From positions 1,097,421-1,161,420 of the forward strand of contig NZ_BMES01000002.1 of the NCBI RefSeq assembly GCF_014636935.1: a stretch of 64,000 nucleotides of DNA, written 5' to 3'. Both the position numbers and the translations under genes were made by a program. Under the pieces are notes generated by a model. That model was not told the origin of the DNA and made no database searches. It worked only from the letters and a program-made list of their open reading frames with translations. The stretch is from Alsobacter metallidurans (GTDB lineage Bacteria; Pseudomonadota; Alphaproteobacteria; Rhizobiales; Beijerinckiaceae). Positions 1-8,064 of this stretch are shown here, piece after piece. The first letter of the stretch is position 1. Each line of letters opens with the position of its first letter.

Positions 1-1
1 G

Positions 2-793
2 AGATTAGACGAACTTGAGGCTAGCACTCACCCCGACAAAGGGATAGCAGCCCTCGGAAAAGATCTAGCTGCGCTCCAGGCTCTTCAAGTCGCCGGTGAG
101 CTGGTCCAAGCGGTAGCAGGCTGGGCAATTGACCATCAAATTGGGCTTGCTGTGTCTGGACTATCGTTCGTTCCACTTCAGCCACATGGAACCAAGGAGC
201 ACCCTGAGTATCTGGCGCTGAGATCTCAGGTGGATGACCACCGGCACGAGATCGCCGGCCGAGGGGACCTTCTCAGGCTAGCGGACGTGGATGACGCAAC
301 ACACCGCCGTGTTCTTTTCAACATGCTGATCGGCAACTCGGGGGCACTACCGCTTACGACCCAGCAAAAGATGATCGAAGCGCTGAAAGCCTTAGATACA
401 GGCGAGTTGCTCCCGATCATCAAGCCGCGCCAAACAACAAAAAAAGTTAGATACAGAGAGTCTCAGCTTCAACTCAAAGCACTAGCAATCGTAGAATTTA
501 TGGTCCACTCGGACATGAAGCGGTTCAAAGCGCAAGAGATGGTTGCAACTGCCTACGGCGTGAGTACTGAAACACTGCGGACGTGGGAAAAGCGCGTCCG
601 GGAGGACTTGGGAGCTCTCGAAGTTTCGCGTACGCTATCTTTTGCACGAAATGCTGCAGCATCGACTAAGGAAGCGAGAAAAGCGCTCTTTTCTGGATCA
701 AATCAGATCCATTCAGATTATGGGCGGAGCTACAGTGATGCATCGCTCAAAAGGGCGGCACTGGCATACCGAAATGTGCGCCGTGAAACTTAG
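2..793 (+). CDS. Hypothetical protein, 5' end outside the window
   Basis: The reading frame is open from base 2 with no stop, so the gene begins upstream of the window; a GTG at 152 is only an internal candidate. About 263 residues are visible. The C-terminal half is charged and helical, with a segment around the motif AYGVSTETLRTWEKR that resembles a helix-turn-helix, followed by an Ala/Ser/Lys-rich tail. I do not recognise the family. Its place before an HTH and helicase module suggests a phage or plasmid-type protein, but that is inference from context only. Confidence 0.6.
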   Translation, partial: RLDELEASTHPDKGIAALGKDLAALQALQVAGELVQAVAGWAIDHQIGLAVSGLSFVPLQPHGTKEHPEYLALRSQVDDHRHEIAGRGDLLRLADVDDATHRRVLFNMLIGNSGALPLTTQQKMIEALKALDTGELLPIIKPRQTTKKVRYRESQLQLKALAIVEFMVHSDMKRFKAQEMVATAYGVSTETLRTWEKRVREDLGALEVSRTLSFARNAAASTKEARKALFSGSNQIHSDYGRSYSDASLKRAALAYRNVRRET

Positions 794-972
794 ATTTCTG
801 GTTCGTAACGCCATCCGTCTGAACCAAAACAATGTTGACCCAGCGTTCACCGCTGAACCACTTTTAGTGCTCGCACGTCAAAGTATTCGCACCGCGCAAG
901 AAGCGAGTCAAATCGAACAGATGAGGTCACGAACCGCCGCAATACCGCGCTGGTTCGGGGAGCCTCGTACAC

Positions 973-1209
973 ATGACATATGCCGAAAAAAAATACGAAG
1001 CGCCGGATATCAGCGCTCCCCTCGCCTATAATGCTGAGAATTTCCTTCGGGCAGCGGGTATCGGTAAGACAAAATTACACGAGGAAATCAACGCTGGACG
1101 TCTGAAGGCACTCAAAGTCGGTCGCCGTCTCATCATCACCCATGACGACGCGAAGGCTTGGCTAAACAGCCTGCCGGCTCGTCACGCCTCCAAGAAGGAG
1201 GTTGCGTGA
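973..1209 (+). CDS. Small helix-turn-helix (excisionase-like) protein
   Basis: This 78-residue protein has the short MerR/excisionase-type HTH layout: a recognition part (GKTKLHEEINAGRLKALKVG) followed by the strand-like RRLIITHDDAKAWL. Such proteins bind DNA as recombination directionality factors or as small repressors. Its TGA stop overlaps the ATG of the next HTH gene by one base, so the two are probably translated together. The family is clear from the motif; whether it acts in excision or transcription cannot be told. No integrase lies nearby. Confidence 0.7.
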   Translation: MTYAEKKYEAPDISAPLAYNAENFLRAAGIGKTKLHEEINAGRLKALKVGRRLIITHDDAKAWLNSLPARHASKKEVA

Positions 1210-1499
1210 TGCAGTTCAATAAGGACCTCATGGCTCGTGAACTGCTCCAGCAGCCACCGGCCCACAACACCGAACAACTTCTAAGTCGTGCGGACGCCGC
1301 CACCTACGTGCATTCGCGTTGGGGAGCCAAGTGCAGCCGCTCCTTCCTGGCGAAAATGGCATGCCTAGGGGGCGGCCCGCGATTCGTGAAGATTGGCCGG
1401 AGCGCCGTGTACTCCCGGCCGGATCTCGATGCTTGGTGCCGCTCCAGAATGAGCGCGCCGGCATCGAAAGCTTCCTCTGAACAGGAGGCCATTGCCTGA
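1209..1499 (+). CDS. Second small HTH DNA-binding protein
   Basis: A 96-residue protein starting at the ATG that overlaps the previous stop (TGATG). The segment LLSRADAATYV then FLAKMACLGGGPRFVKIGR and AVYSRPDLDAWC is the AlpA/excisionase-like winged HTH seen in phage and island genes. It forms an operon with its neighbours on both sides through stop/start overlaps. A longer frame starting at 1158 would overlap the upstream gene and is less likely. Confidence 0.7.
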   Translation: MQFNKDLMARELLQQPPAHNTEQLLSRADAATYVHSRWGAKCSRSFLAKMACLGGGPRFVKIGRSAVYSRPDLDAWCRSRMSAPASKASSEQEAIA

Positions 1500-1717
1500 T
1501 GGGTAAAATGGTGAAGCCGGCGCGTCTCGGGAACGCGCCAGCTCCTAGGTATCGCTTCACGGCTGAAGGATGCGCCACCAAATATGCAAATTCCGGCAAC
1601 AAGTCCAGTCTGCCGCTTGCTGATCTGCAAGCATTTTGGCTTGCGAGTCGCGCTCGCATTTCCCTCGATCATGCGCGCGCCGTACGCGAGCTGGCCTTCC
1701 CAGCGAGGCCGGCATGA
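1499..1717 (+). CDS. Small hypothetical protein in the replication module
   Basis: A 72-residue protein whose ATG overlaps the previous TGA by one base and whose own stop overlaps the next ATG (ATGA). I recognise no domain. The overlaps on both sides are the main evidence that it is translated. Confidence 0.5.
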   Translation: MGKMVKPARLGNAPAPRYRFTAEGCATKYANSGNKSSLPLADLQAFWLASRARISLDHARAVRELAFPARPA

Positions 1718-1899
1718 GCGTGATTATGTTACCTCGCCGGCAGCCTCAACGCCGATACCCAAGTGCTTTAGACAAGCGTCTGGAAGGGCAAGAGCCTGCA
1801 ACACCCGAAGAGTTTGCGAGGGTGACGGAATTGATGAAGCGCCGTGCTGCTGAAAAGTGGCGGCGGAAGTGCGCGGAACGCCGGGGGAGGTTCCGTTGA
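1714..1899 (+). CDS. Small basic hypothetical protein
   Basis: A 61-residue, strongly basic protein (Arg/Lys-rich C-terminus ending RRGRFR). The ATG at 1714 overlaps the stop of the previous gene, and its stop overlaps the TTG I prefer as the start of the helicase gene. Function unknown; a nucleic-acid contact would fit the charge, but nothing specific is visible. Confidence 0.5.
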   Translation: MSVIMLPRRQPQRRYPSALDKRLEGQEPATPEEFARVTELMKRRAAEKWRRKCAERRGRFR

Positions 1900-3287
1900 A
1901 CGCTCATCTCCCAAGCTCAGACGGCCTGCAAGCTGAACAGGCGCTGCTAGGCGCAGCTCTCCACCACCCGGCCGTTATCGACCAAGTGCGCGGCATCATA
2001 GCGGCCGGCGACATCGGGGAGCCTGTACATAGGCTCCTCTTCCAGGCGATGGCCCGCAAACGAGACGAAGGCGGGACGTTCGATGCCCCGCTGCTGCGCA
2101 TGCTCGTCGAGGACCTGGATCTGGGCGGGCTGACTGTCGGGGAGTACATCGGTCGCCTACACGCCTCAGCCACCACGATCGGCCACGCAGTCGAATACGC
2201 AAAAGAGATCCGCAGGCAGGCGGATCGGCGCCGACTGTGGGGCGTCGCCCATGACATCAAGTGGGCCCTAGACACGCCGGTTGGAAGGCCGGCTGATGTG
2301 GCCGCCTCGGCAATTGAGATGCTGGACGAGATTGTCGCCAGCGCTCCTGGCGCGGGGCCGCGGTGTGTGAATGTCGCCGAGGCCGCAGACCAGGTTCTGG
2401 CCGAGATCGGCCGCATCCGCGGCGGGGGCAAGCGGGCTGGTGCTCCCTACGGCATGCCTTCACTGGATCGGATGACGCTCGGTATGAAGCCAGGCGAACT
2501 CATCATTGCCGCGGGCCGACCCGGGATGGGCAAAAGTACCTTTGGCATCGCCGTGGGGCTGAACACGTCTGAGCGAAACGCCGGGACGTATTACGTCAGC
2601 TTAGAGATGGAAGCGCAGCAGCTCACCGAGCGCGCCCTTGCGGCCCTAGCGTTCGATGACCTGGGCAACGTGTTGACCTATCGAACGATCGGCGAGGCGG
2701 TCAATCTCACCGACAAGGACCTTTGGCGGCTCCAGAAGGCTCGTGACAGGCTCAAGGGCGTGCCGCTCAGCATCGAGCAGCAACCCGGCCTGACTTTGTC
2801 GCAGATCGGTGCGCGTGCACGCCAGCGACAGGCGCGCATGGAGCGCGAGGGCAAGCACCTGCGGCTGATCATCGTGGATCACCTCGGCCTCGTGCGACCG
2901 TCCACCCGGTATTCGGGGAACCGCGTCCAGGAAGTCAGTGAGATCACTGCCGGGCTCAAGGTGCTTGCGAAGGAGCTTGGTGTGGCCGTGATGGCCTTGT
3001 GTCAGCTCAGCCGTGGGATCGAAAGCCGCGAGGACAAACGCCCGACGCTTTCGGACCTGCGCGATTCCGGCTCAATCGAGCAGGACGCCGACCTGGTGCT
3101 CGGCCTTTACCGCGAAGCTTATTATTTGGAGCGCAAGCTTAGCCGAACCGATGAGGAGGACGAACGCCTGCTGAATGCGCAGCAAGAGCTGGTCGTGGAG
3201 ATCCTGAAGCAGCGGCAAGGCCCGACCGGCAGCGTGCGGCTGTTCTGCTCCGCGCCATGCAACGTCGTTGCGGAGAAGCGCGCATGA
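1896..3287 (+). CDS. DnaB-like replicative helicase
   Basis: About 463 residues, the normal length for DnaB. The N-terminal helical domain begins with the typical EQALLGAALHHPAVID stretch. The RecA-like domain carries a Walker A (GRPGMGKST), a Walker B region (LRLIIVDHLGL) and the C-terminal SGSIEQDADLVLGLYRE segment that holds the arginine finger in this family. It unwinds DNA ahead of a replication fork. I prefer the TTG at 1896, which follows a GGGGAGG site and overlaps the previous stop; a GTG at 1857 would add 13 residues inside the upstream gene. The neighbour gene at 3284 is the usual loader or HTH-type partner in phage modules. Confidence 0.88.
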   Translation: MNAHLPSSDGLQAEQALLGAALHHPAVIDQVRGIIAAGDIGEPVHRLLFQAMARKRDEGGTFDAPLLRMLVEDLDLGGLTVGEYIGRLHASATTIGHAVEYAKEIRRQADRRRLWGVAHDIKWALDTPVGRPADVAASAIEMLDEIVASAPGAGPRCVNVAEAADQVLAEIGRIRGGGKRAGAPYGMPSLDRMTLGMKPGELIIAAGRPGMGKSTFGIAVGLNTSERNAGTYYVSLEMEAQQLTERALAALAFDDLGNVLTYRTIGEAVNLTDKDLWRLQKARDRLKGVPLSIEQQPGLTLSQIGARARQRQARMEREGKHLRLIIVDHLGLVRPSTRYSGNRVQEVSEITAGLKVLAKELGVAVMALCQLSRGIESREDKRPTLSDLRDSGSIEQDADLVLGLYREAYYLERKLSRTDEEDERLLNAQQELVVEILKQRQGPTGSVRLFCSAPCNVVAEKRA

Positions 3288-4171
3288 GCAATTCTGCGAC
3301 CAATTGGGCTCGCCAGCAGACTACAGGAAGCCCTACCCGCAAAGCCGTGCTCATGGCATTGGCCGATCGCGCCAATGATCATGGTGCGTGCTGGCCATCC
3401 GTCCGTACGATCTGCCGAGATACAGAGATCTGCGAGCGGTCAGTTCGCAAGGCGCTCGGCGAGTTGGAAGAGGCTGGGTTACTAACCAGGGCTCGGCGTG
3501 AGAGCGACGAAGTCCAGATCCCAAACCTGATCACGCTGGCGGTTGAAAGGGGTGCGTGTGATGCACCACCCCCTGCACCTCATGCACCCACCCCTGCTTC
3601 TGATGCACCCACCCCCCTGCATGTAGTGCAGGGGGTGGGTGCGCCACATGCACCCAAACCATCTATAGAACCATCACTAGAACCTCTCTCGTCCGCTGCC
3701 GCGGACGTGCATGCATGTACACCGAGGAAAGCGCGGTCCGGAAGCCCTGCAGTCGAAGAGCCCTTCAATCGGTTCTGGCAGGAGTATCCTCGGCGTGATG
3801 GGCCAAACCCAAAGAAGCCTGCGCGAGCGAAGTTTGAGGCGGCCGTGAAACGGGGAGCCGATCCCGAGGCAATCATCCGCGGTGTTCGGCAGATGGCACA
3901 GCGTCACGCGAACCAGCCAAAATCCGATCGCAGGTTCATCCCGCACGCTGTCACTTGGCTCAATCAAGAGCGCTGGCGGGATGTTGAGCCAGCCCAGGAC
4001 CCCACGCCCGTAGCGGCCATGCCTACCGATGAGAAGTGGCGTAGGTGGGTCACAAACTGGCAAAAGACCGGCAGCTGGTCGGCGGCAATGGGCCCTGCGC
4101 CGAACGAGCCAGATACCCTCGTTCCGGCTCACATATGGCCTCGCCGCAACGGTACTGAGGCAGCGGCATGA
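3284..4171 (+). CDS. Helix-turn-helix replication-associated protein
   Basis: A 295-residue protein. Residues 1-80 form a winged HTH like those of phage replication O-type and DnaD-like proteins (RKAVLMALADRANDHG, SVRTICRDTEICERSVRKALGELEEAGLL). A low-complexity linker rich in Ala, Pro and His follows (about residues 90-130), then a helical C-terminal part beginning NRFWQEYPRRDG, a pattern common in such phage proteins. The ATG overlaps the helicase stop (ATGA), so it is co-translated with the helicase and may recruit it. The role is inferred from architecture and position. Confidence 0.7.
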   Translation: MSNSATNWARQQTTGSPTRKAVLMALADRANDHGACWPSVRTICRDTEICERSVRKALGELEEAGLLTRARRESDEVQIPNLITLAVERGACDAPPPAPHAPTPASDAPTPLHVVQGVGAPHAPKPSIEPSLEPLSSAAADVHACTPRKARSGSPAVEEPFNRFWQEYPRRDGPNPKKPARAKFEAAVKRGADPEAIIRGVRQMAQRHANQPKSDRRFIPHAVTWLNQERWRDVEPAQDPTPVAAMPTDEKWRRWVTNWQKTGSWSAAMGPAPNEPDTLVPAHIWPRRNGTEAAA

Positions 4172-4413
4172 TCGCCGGCGTTCTCATCCGCGGAGCGCTG
4201 CGCGACCAGCGCCGGGCTTTACTCGCCGGCGAGGTCGATGCCCGCTGCCCAACATGCGGGTTTGTCTCGACCCACCACCTTTACGGCCGCCGCTCCGCGA
4301 ATGGCTCACTGGTGGTCTCGGCGAATGCCGTTACGGGCGACGGCCTTGGTGAGATGATGCGTTTCGCACAAAGCAGCACTTCGCTTGAAGACGATTTCGA
4401 TATTCCATTTTAG
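4168..4413 (+). CDS. Small hypothetical protein with one CxxC motif
   Basis: An 81-residue protein starting at the ATG that overlaps the previous stop (ATGA). It carries a single CPTCG knuckle in the middle and an acidic C-terminus. One CxxC is only half a zinc site, so metal binding would need a dimer or other ligands. It is the last gene of the overlapping run that begins at 1209. Confidence 0.5.
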   Translation: MIAGVLIRGALRDQRRALLAGEVDARCPTCGFVSTHHLYGRRSANGSLVVSANAVTGDGLGEMMRFAQSSTSLEDDFDIPF

Positions 4414-4480
4414 TTTCGGCAGAAAGTAAGCGAGATACACTCAAGGTAAACGAAGTACCATTATCCTGCAGCCCCGATCT

Positions 4481-4501
4481 GATCTATGATTTTCGTAGAT
4501 C
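4481..4501 (+). promoter_or_regulatory. Inverted repeat, likely operator
   Basis: Two 8-base arms (GATCTATG and CGTAGATC, one mismatch) are separated by about 5 bases, just upstream of the GGAGGA site and ATG at 4515. The size and position fit a repressor operator covering the start of a new transcript. The binding protein is unknown; the two small HTH proteins at 973-1499 are candidates. Confidence 0.4.
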
Positions 4502-4514
4502 GATCGGAGGAAAC

Positions 4515-4718
4515 ATGAGCAACAGGACCCTGACGCAGGAGAAATTTCTTCTCTGCGCACCTGTCGGATTCTCCGTCGCGATGAAAAAGGCGGCGCAACG
4601 GCAGATGACGACCAGCTCGGGTTTCGCCCGTCTCGCCATTGTCGAGAAGATCCGCAGCCTGGGGATCGAGATCGATGACGTTCCGCCCGCGCCGGAGCAC
4701 AAGGCGTCACGTCAATGA
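4515..4718 (+). CDS. Small hypothetical protein
   Basis: A 67-residue protein with a good ribosome-binding site (GGAGGA, 4506-4511). It has a short helical core (FSVAMKKAAQRQMTTSSGFARLAIVEKIRSLGI) that reads like a ribbon-helix-helix-type DNA-binding fold, but the match is weak. Its stop overlaps the next ATG (ATGA). Confidence 0.5.
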   Translation: MSNRTLTQEKFLLCAPVGFSVAMKKAAQRQMTTSSGFARLAIVEKIRSLGIEIDDVPPAPEHKASRQ

Positions 4719-4921
4719 CTGCGCCGATCACGAGCGACCAGACCAGAGACGATCTCGCAGCGAACTTCGCGAGCATCCAAGCGCTGTTGGCGGACCCTCA
4801 GGCTAAACCCCGCGATGCGAACAAGCCGCGAGTCCGGGCCAGATCTCGAGCGCTTTCTGAAGCCGCGGCTCTCGCTGCCTTGGTCTTCATCGGCATGATC
4901 ATAGCCGGGTTTGCAACATGA
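4715..4921 (+). CDS. Small tail-anchored membrane protein
   Basis: A 68-residue protein with a polar, charged N-terminal two thirds and a single C-terminal hydrophobic helix (AAALAALVFIGMIIAGFA). This predicts a tail-anchored inner-membrane protein. Start overlaps the previous stop. No family recognised. Confidence 0.5.
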   Translation: MTAPITSDQTRDDLAANFASIQALLADPQAKPRDANKPRVRARSRALSEAAALAALVFIGMIIAGFAT

Positions 4922-4957
4922 TTTCGGAAATAGAGCGGGGAATGAGAGTGAGCGGGC

Positions 4958-5524
4958 ATGTCTAGGCCAGGTGGCGGCGGCAGGCTGAAGACCACCGGCA
5001 TGTTCGAGCTAGATATTCGCTGGCTCGGCCGGAATGGCTATCTGGAGCGGGGGTCAGCGCGCCGGGTGCGTCAAACGATCAACGGGCACCTGATCGCGGA
5101 CGCCCGCATAGAGGCAAAGACTGACGCGCTGCGGGTGACGATCGGCGAGCGCTGCGACTGGGTGGACATCGCGCGCACGGAGCAGCGCCTAGGCGGGGAG
5201 CGGCGGTGGTTCATGTGCGATGAATGCGGCCGGCGCGCCGCGGTCCTGTACGGCTTTCCGCTGTCCTGCAGAACGTGCCAGGGGCTCGCCTACCCTTCGC
5301 AGCGTGAGACAGAGCGCGATAGGGGCCTCAGGAAAGCCAGGAAAGCCCGCGCCCGCGTGGGAGGCTCCGGCAACCTCGTGGCGCCCTTCCCTGGCCGCCC
5401 CAAGGGCATGCACCAGGTCACCTATGATCGGCACTGGGCTGCTTCCATCCAAGCGGAGCAAGTGTCCCTCTCTCTAACGGCGAGGCTCGTCGCTAACAGC
5501 GCAACAGTGAGGCGTGGGCGATGA
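4958..5524 (+). CDS. Hypothetical protein with a CxxC...CxxC zinc knuckle
   Basis: A 188-residue protein. The central part carries two paired cysteines (CDECGRRA and CRTCQGL, about 20 residues apart), a likely zinc ribbon, preceded by a beta-rich segment. A basic stretch follows the zinc site. Similar proteins occur in prophages and islands of this bacterial group, but I cannot name a function. The stop overlaps the ATG of the DUF5681 gene. Confidence 0.55.
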   Translation: MSRPGGGGRLKTTGMFELDIRWLGRNGYLERGSARRVRQTINGHLIADARIEAKTDALRVTIGERCDWVDIARTEQRLGGERRWFMCDECGRRAAVLYGFPLSCRTCQGLAYPSQRETERDRGLRKARKARARVGGSGNLVAPFPGRPKGMHQVTYDRHWAASIQAEQVSLSLTARLVANSATVRRGR

Positions 5525-5943
5525 CCGGACGTTTTCAGAAAGGCCAGAGCGGCAATCCTCGAGGAAAGCAGCCCGGACTCCGCAGCGAACTCGCGCGCAA
5601 GATCGACGGGCTGCTCGAGGACGAGGCCGAGGCGCTAATCTCCAAGGCGATCGATCTCGCAAAGGCCGGCGACATCGGGGCGTTGCGCCTTTGCCTAGAG
5701 CGCCTCGCGCCAGTGCGCAAAGACCGTCCCGTGGTGTTCCCTATTCCCGAGATCAACAGCACCGCCGACGTCGTGAAAGCCTCCGCGGCGCTCCTCCAGG
5801 CCGTGGCATCTGGCGAGCTGACGCCGTCTGAAGCCGCGGAGCTTGGAAAGCTGGTCGAGGCGCACGTACGCGCGATCGAGGTGACCGAGATTCAGGACCG
5901 GCTCGTGCGGCTGGAGGACATGGGCATGGGGGGCAAGCGATGA
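5521..5943 (+). CDS. DUF5681 domain protein
   Basis: A 140-residue protein opening with the diagnostic FQKGQSGNPRGK motif of DUF5681, a short basic domain often found near phage packaging genes. The rest is helical and acidic. It overlaps the genes on both sides (ATGA at 5521 and 5940). A small-terminase-like role is often suspected for this family from gene order, but no large terminase follows here, so the role stays open. Confidence 0.7.
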   Translation: MTGRFQKGQSGNPRGKQPGLRSELARKIDGLLEDEAEALISKAIDLAKAGDIGALRLCLERLAPVRKDRPVVFPIPEINSTADVVKASAALLQAVASGELTPSEAAELGKLVEAHVRAIEVTEIQDRLVRLEDMGMGGKR

Positions 5944-6167
5944 AGCGAGATGTAGTGGTGCGCCTGGAGCGCCTGGAGGCTCGTCGGGCGTCCTATGTGG
6001 CGATCGTGCCGAAGGCGACGCGGGACGCAGCCGTGGCTGCCTCTCTGGCGAGCTACCGCACTGCCGGCGGCTTCCTCGCCTCTATGGGGCCTCTGGGCGG
6101 CTCTCGCCACGTGACCGTCGACCAGCAGCGCGCCGCGATCGAAGCGGCGTTCAGAGCCGACGACTAA
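5940..6167 (+). CDS. Small hypothetical protein of the LERLE family
   Basis: A 75-residue protein starting with a short charged helix (VVRLERLEARR). The next two genes open with related helices, so the three may be diverged copies or share a docking helix. The start overlaps the DUF5681 stop. No function recognised. Confidence 0.5.
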   Translation: MKRDVVVRLERLEARRASYVAIVPKATRDAAVAASLASYRTAGGFLASMGPLGGSRHVTVDQQRAAIEAAFRADD

Positions 6168-6176
6168 GGGGCGATC

Positions 6177-6515
6177 ATGCGCATGATCGAAGGGCGCCTA
6201 CGGGAGCTGGAAGCCGCCCAGCGTAAGCGCTTTGGCAGCCGCATCGAGCAGATGACGGACGTGGAGCTAAATGCCGAAATTCAGAAGTTCTACGCCAAGA
6301 TTTTTCCGACTCTGGCGGAGATAGAGCGGTCTAGCGGGGCAGGCTGGAAGGACTATGTCAGGGCTTGGTGGCTCCACGGTCTGGCCGACGAAAACAGCCC
6401 AGACTTCCAGAGCGTCTCAGGTGCGTTCGACAAGATCCTCACTGCCTACGAGGCTCAGCGCGAAAGTGAAGTCGGCCAGAGCGAGTTTTGTCACTCCATA
6501 AAAAGAGGGGGATAG
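6177..6515 (+). CDS. Small hypothetical protein, paralogue of the next gene
   Basis: A 112-residue protein. Its first 45 residues (GRLRELEAAQRKRFG, IEQMTDVELNAEI) align with those of the gene at 6518 (SRLRKIETAQRRIRG, LERMTDDQLWAEL) and both have a Trp-containing middle (GWKDYVRAWW and RWKEIVAATW). The two are tandem duplicates. Function unknown. Confidence 0.55.
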   Translation: MRMIEGRLRELEAAQRKRFGSRIEQMTDVELNAEIQKFYAKIFPTLAEIERSSGAGWKDYVRAWWLHGLADENSPDFQSVSGAFDKILTAYEAQRESEVGQSEFCHSIKRGG

Positions 6516-6517
6516 GC

Positions 6518-6793
6518 ATGCGCGCCTTTGAGAGCCGACTGCGAAAAATCGAGACAGCTCAGCGTCGGATTCGCGGTACGTCGCTGGAGCGGATGACGGA
6601 CGATCAGCTATGGGCGGAGCTTTTTTCCGCCTGCGCCCAGTTGGAGCGGATCGAGGGCGCGCGCTGGAAGGAGATCGTAGCGGCTACTTGGTTTGATCGT
6701 CCTGGCGAGGGGCCGTCCTATCTGTTCCACAAAGAGACTCAGGAGCAGGTTCTTGCGGATCTTTACGCGGGCTACGAGGCCCGCCGCAGCTAG
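6518..6793 (+). CDS. Small hypothetical protein, paralogue of the previous gene
   Basis: A 91-residue protein from the ATG at 6518, which follows a purine-rich AGAGGGGG site; an upstream start at 6488 would run into the preceding gene. It aligns with the preceding gene along most of its length, including the charged N-terminal helix and the C-terminal YEA[QR]R end. It is the last gene of the plus-strand run. Confidence 0.55.
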   Translation: MRAFESRLRKIETAQRRIRGTSLERMTDDQLWAELFSACAQLERIEGARWKEIVAATWFDRPGEGPSYLFHKETQEQVLADLYAGYEARRS

Positions 6794-6837
6794 GGTCACC
6801 CGTCCTGCTTTTGCAGGAGGATGCAGGGCAGTGACGC

Positions 6838-7761
6838 TTATTGGCAGATGCGATAACTGCTACTGCTAGCTCGCAGGTCGAGATGGAGATGGTCGGCGTG
6901 GTCTGCGTTGGCACCGGGCCCCAGCACGGTCGTGAAATACCGGCAGGCGCCGCTGCGTACGGCAGCGGCGAATCGCCCTTCCGGCGTATCCGGCCCAGTC
7001 TTGCCGACCTCAACGCTGGCCCGCTTCTCGAACTCGAAGCTCGCCAAGTCGACGGCATTGGCGAAAGCGTGCTCGCTCAGCTTGGCTCCGGCCCGGTGGT
7101 TCACGGACCGGCATTGATAGGACGTGCCGATATTAATGCGCTTAGGCGAGACGTTCAGCTCACGTTCGGCGGCGACGCTGACCACGTCGCGTGACCATGT
7201 AGCGAGTGCTTCAGCCGCGGGGCATGTCAGGGTGATGGGCAGCGACAGCGTCATACCGTCAGGGAGCGCGCTGACCTGAAAAGGCCGGCGCGTACCGCAA
7301 GCCCCACTCTCGATCGGCGGAAGGGGCTTGAACACGACACCAAGCTTGGTGAGCCGGTCCGCGCAGCCCTCGTCGTCGGGCCCGGGCTGCACCTGCTCCT
7401 CCTTCCCCACAGGCCGGTTCTGCACCGGCGGCGGGAGGTCATCCAGATCGCGCGGGCGTTCGGGCGGCAGGGGAGCTACGGCCTGATCACTGGGATTGTC
7501 CTCGGAGGCTGAGCCGGCCTGCGACCCAAGCCGCGACTTGGCCTGGGGCTGCATCCCGAATTCCGCCGGTCTGTCGGGCGGCAGTGGCACTGCACCTTCG
7601 ACAGCCGGAACCGCGGTCGGGGCCGGTCGGCTCTCCGCGGCGCTCCAGGAATGATCCGCCTCACCCAGCATAAAGACGGCTAACAAAATCGCAGCAAGGG
7701 CGGCCGATCGGATCGCGGAGGAGAAGGCTGCTTTGCTCACCTTCTCCAACGCTCGAGCCAC
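6838..7761 (-). CDS. Extensin-like family protein (M15 peptidase fold), secreted
   Basis: A 307-residue protein. Residues 15-40 form a hydrophobic signal or anchor, followed by a long Pro-rich linker with repeated PLPPxRP units. The C-terminal 175 residues match the extensin-like C-terminal family, which shares the D-ala-D-ala carboxypeptidase (M15) metal site: SEHAFANAVD supplies the first His and Asp and DHADHLHLD the last His. Several Cys pairs suggest an oxidised periplasmic domain. It probably cuts or binds peptidoglycan. The frame begins with GTG; an internal GTG seven codons later has a closer GGAG site. It is convergent with the preceding plus-strand genes. Confidence 0.8.
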   Translation of the reverse strand: MARALEKVSKAAFSSAIRSAALAAILLAVFMLGEADHSWSAAESRPAPTAVPAVEGAVPLPPDRPAEFGMQPQAKSRLGSQAGSASEDNPSDQAVAPLPPERPRDLDDLPPPVQNRPVGKEEQVQPGPDDEGCADRLTKLGVVFKPLPPIESGACGTRRPFQVSALPDGMTLSLPITLTCPAAEALATWSRDVVSVAAERELNVSPKRINIGTSYQCRSVNHRAGAKLSEHAFANAVDLASFEFEKRASVEVGKTGPDTPEGRFAAAVRSGACRYFTTVLGPGANADHADHLHLDLRASSSSYRICQ

Positions 7762-8064
7762 CGCGCTGGTTACACGCCTGATCCCTGTGCTTTGCGTCGG
7801 CTGGGCACGCGCTCAAGATCTACGCCACCCAGCGGTCCGAAACGCTCACACACTGCATACGGAACTGGGTAACGCGATCAACGTCTCCGGCACTGTTGAG
7901 CGGTGAATGCCGTCGACGGTGACGATTCAAGCCCGCTTCCTAGCCGTCGTGCTATTGTCCCCACCCCGTCATGAGGGGCTTCTGCCGGCGGGGCAATCGC
8001 AATTAAGCTCTGTCGCTTACGGCCGGACCATAAACGTCAGGCGCTTGCAACCGGAGGGGCCCCC
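7762..8064. other. Intergenic region between divergent genes
   Basis: About 300 bases between the extensin-like gene and brkB. It should hold both promoters. I see no clear -35/-10 pair, no convincing ORF and no RNA. The GGAGGGG ribosome-binding site for the BrkB gene lies at 8053-8059. Confidence 0.5.

Noticed and set aside
642-1031. 129-codon plus-strand frame overlapping the first gene
   Set aside because: It overlaps the end of one supported gene and the start of another and has no domain or ribosome-binding site.
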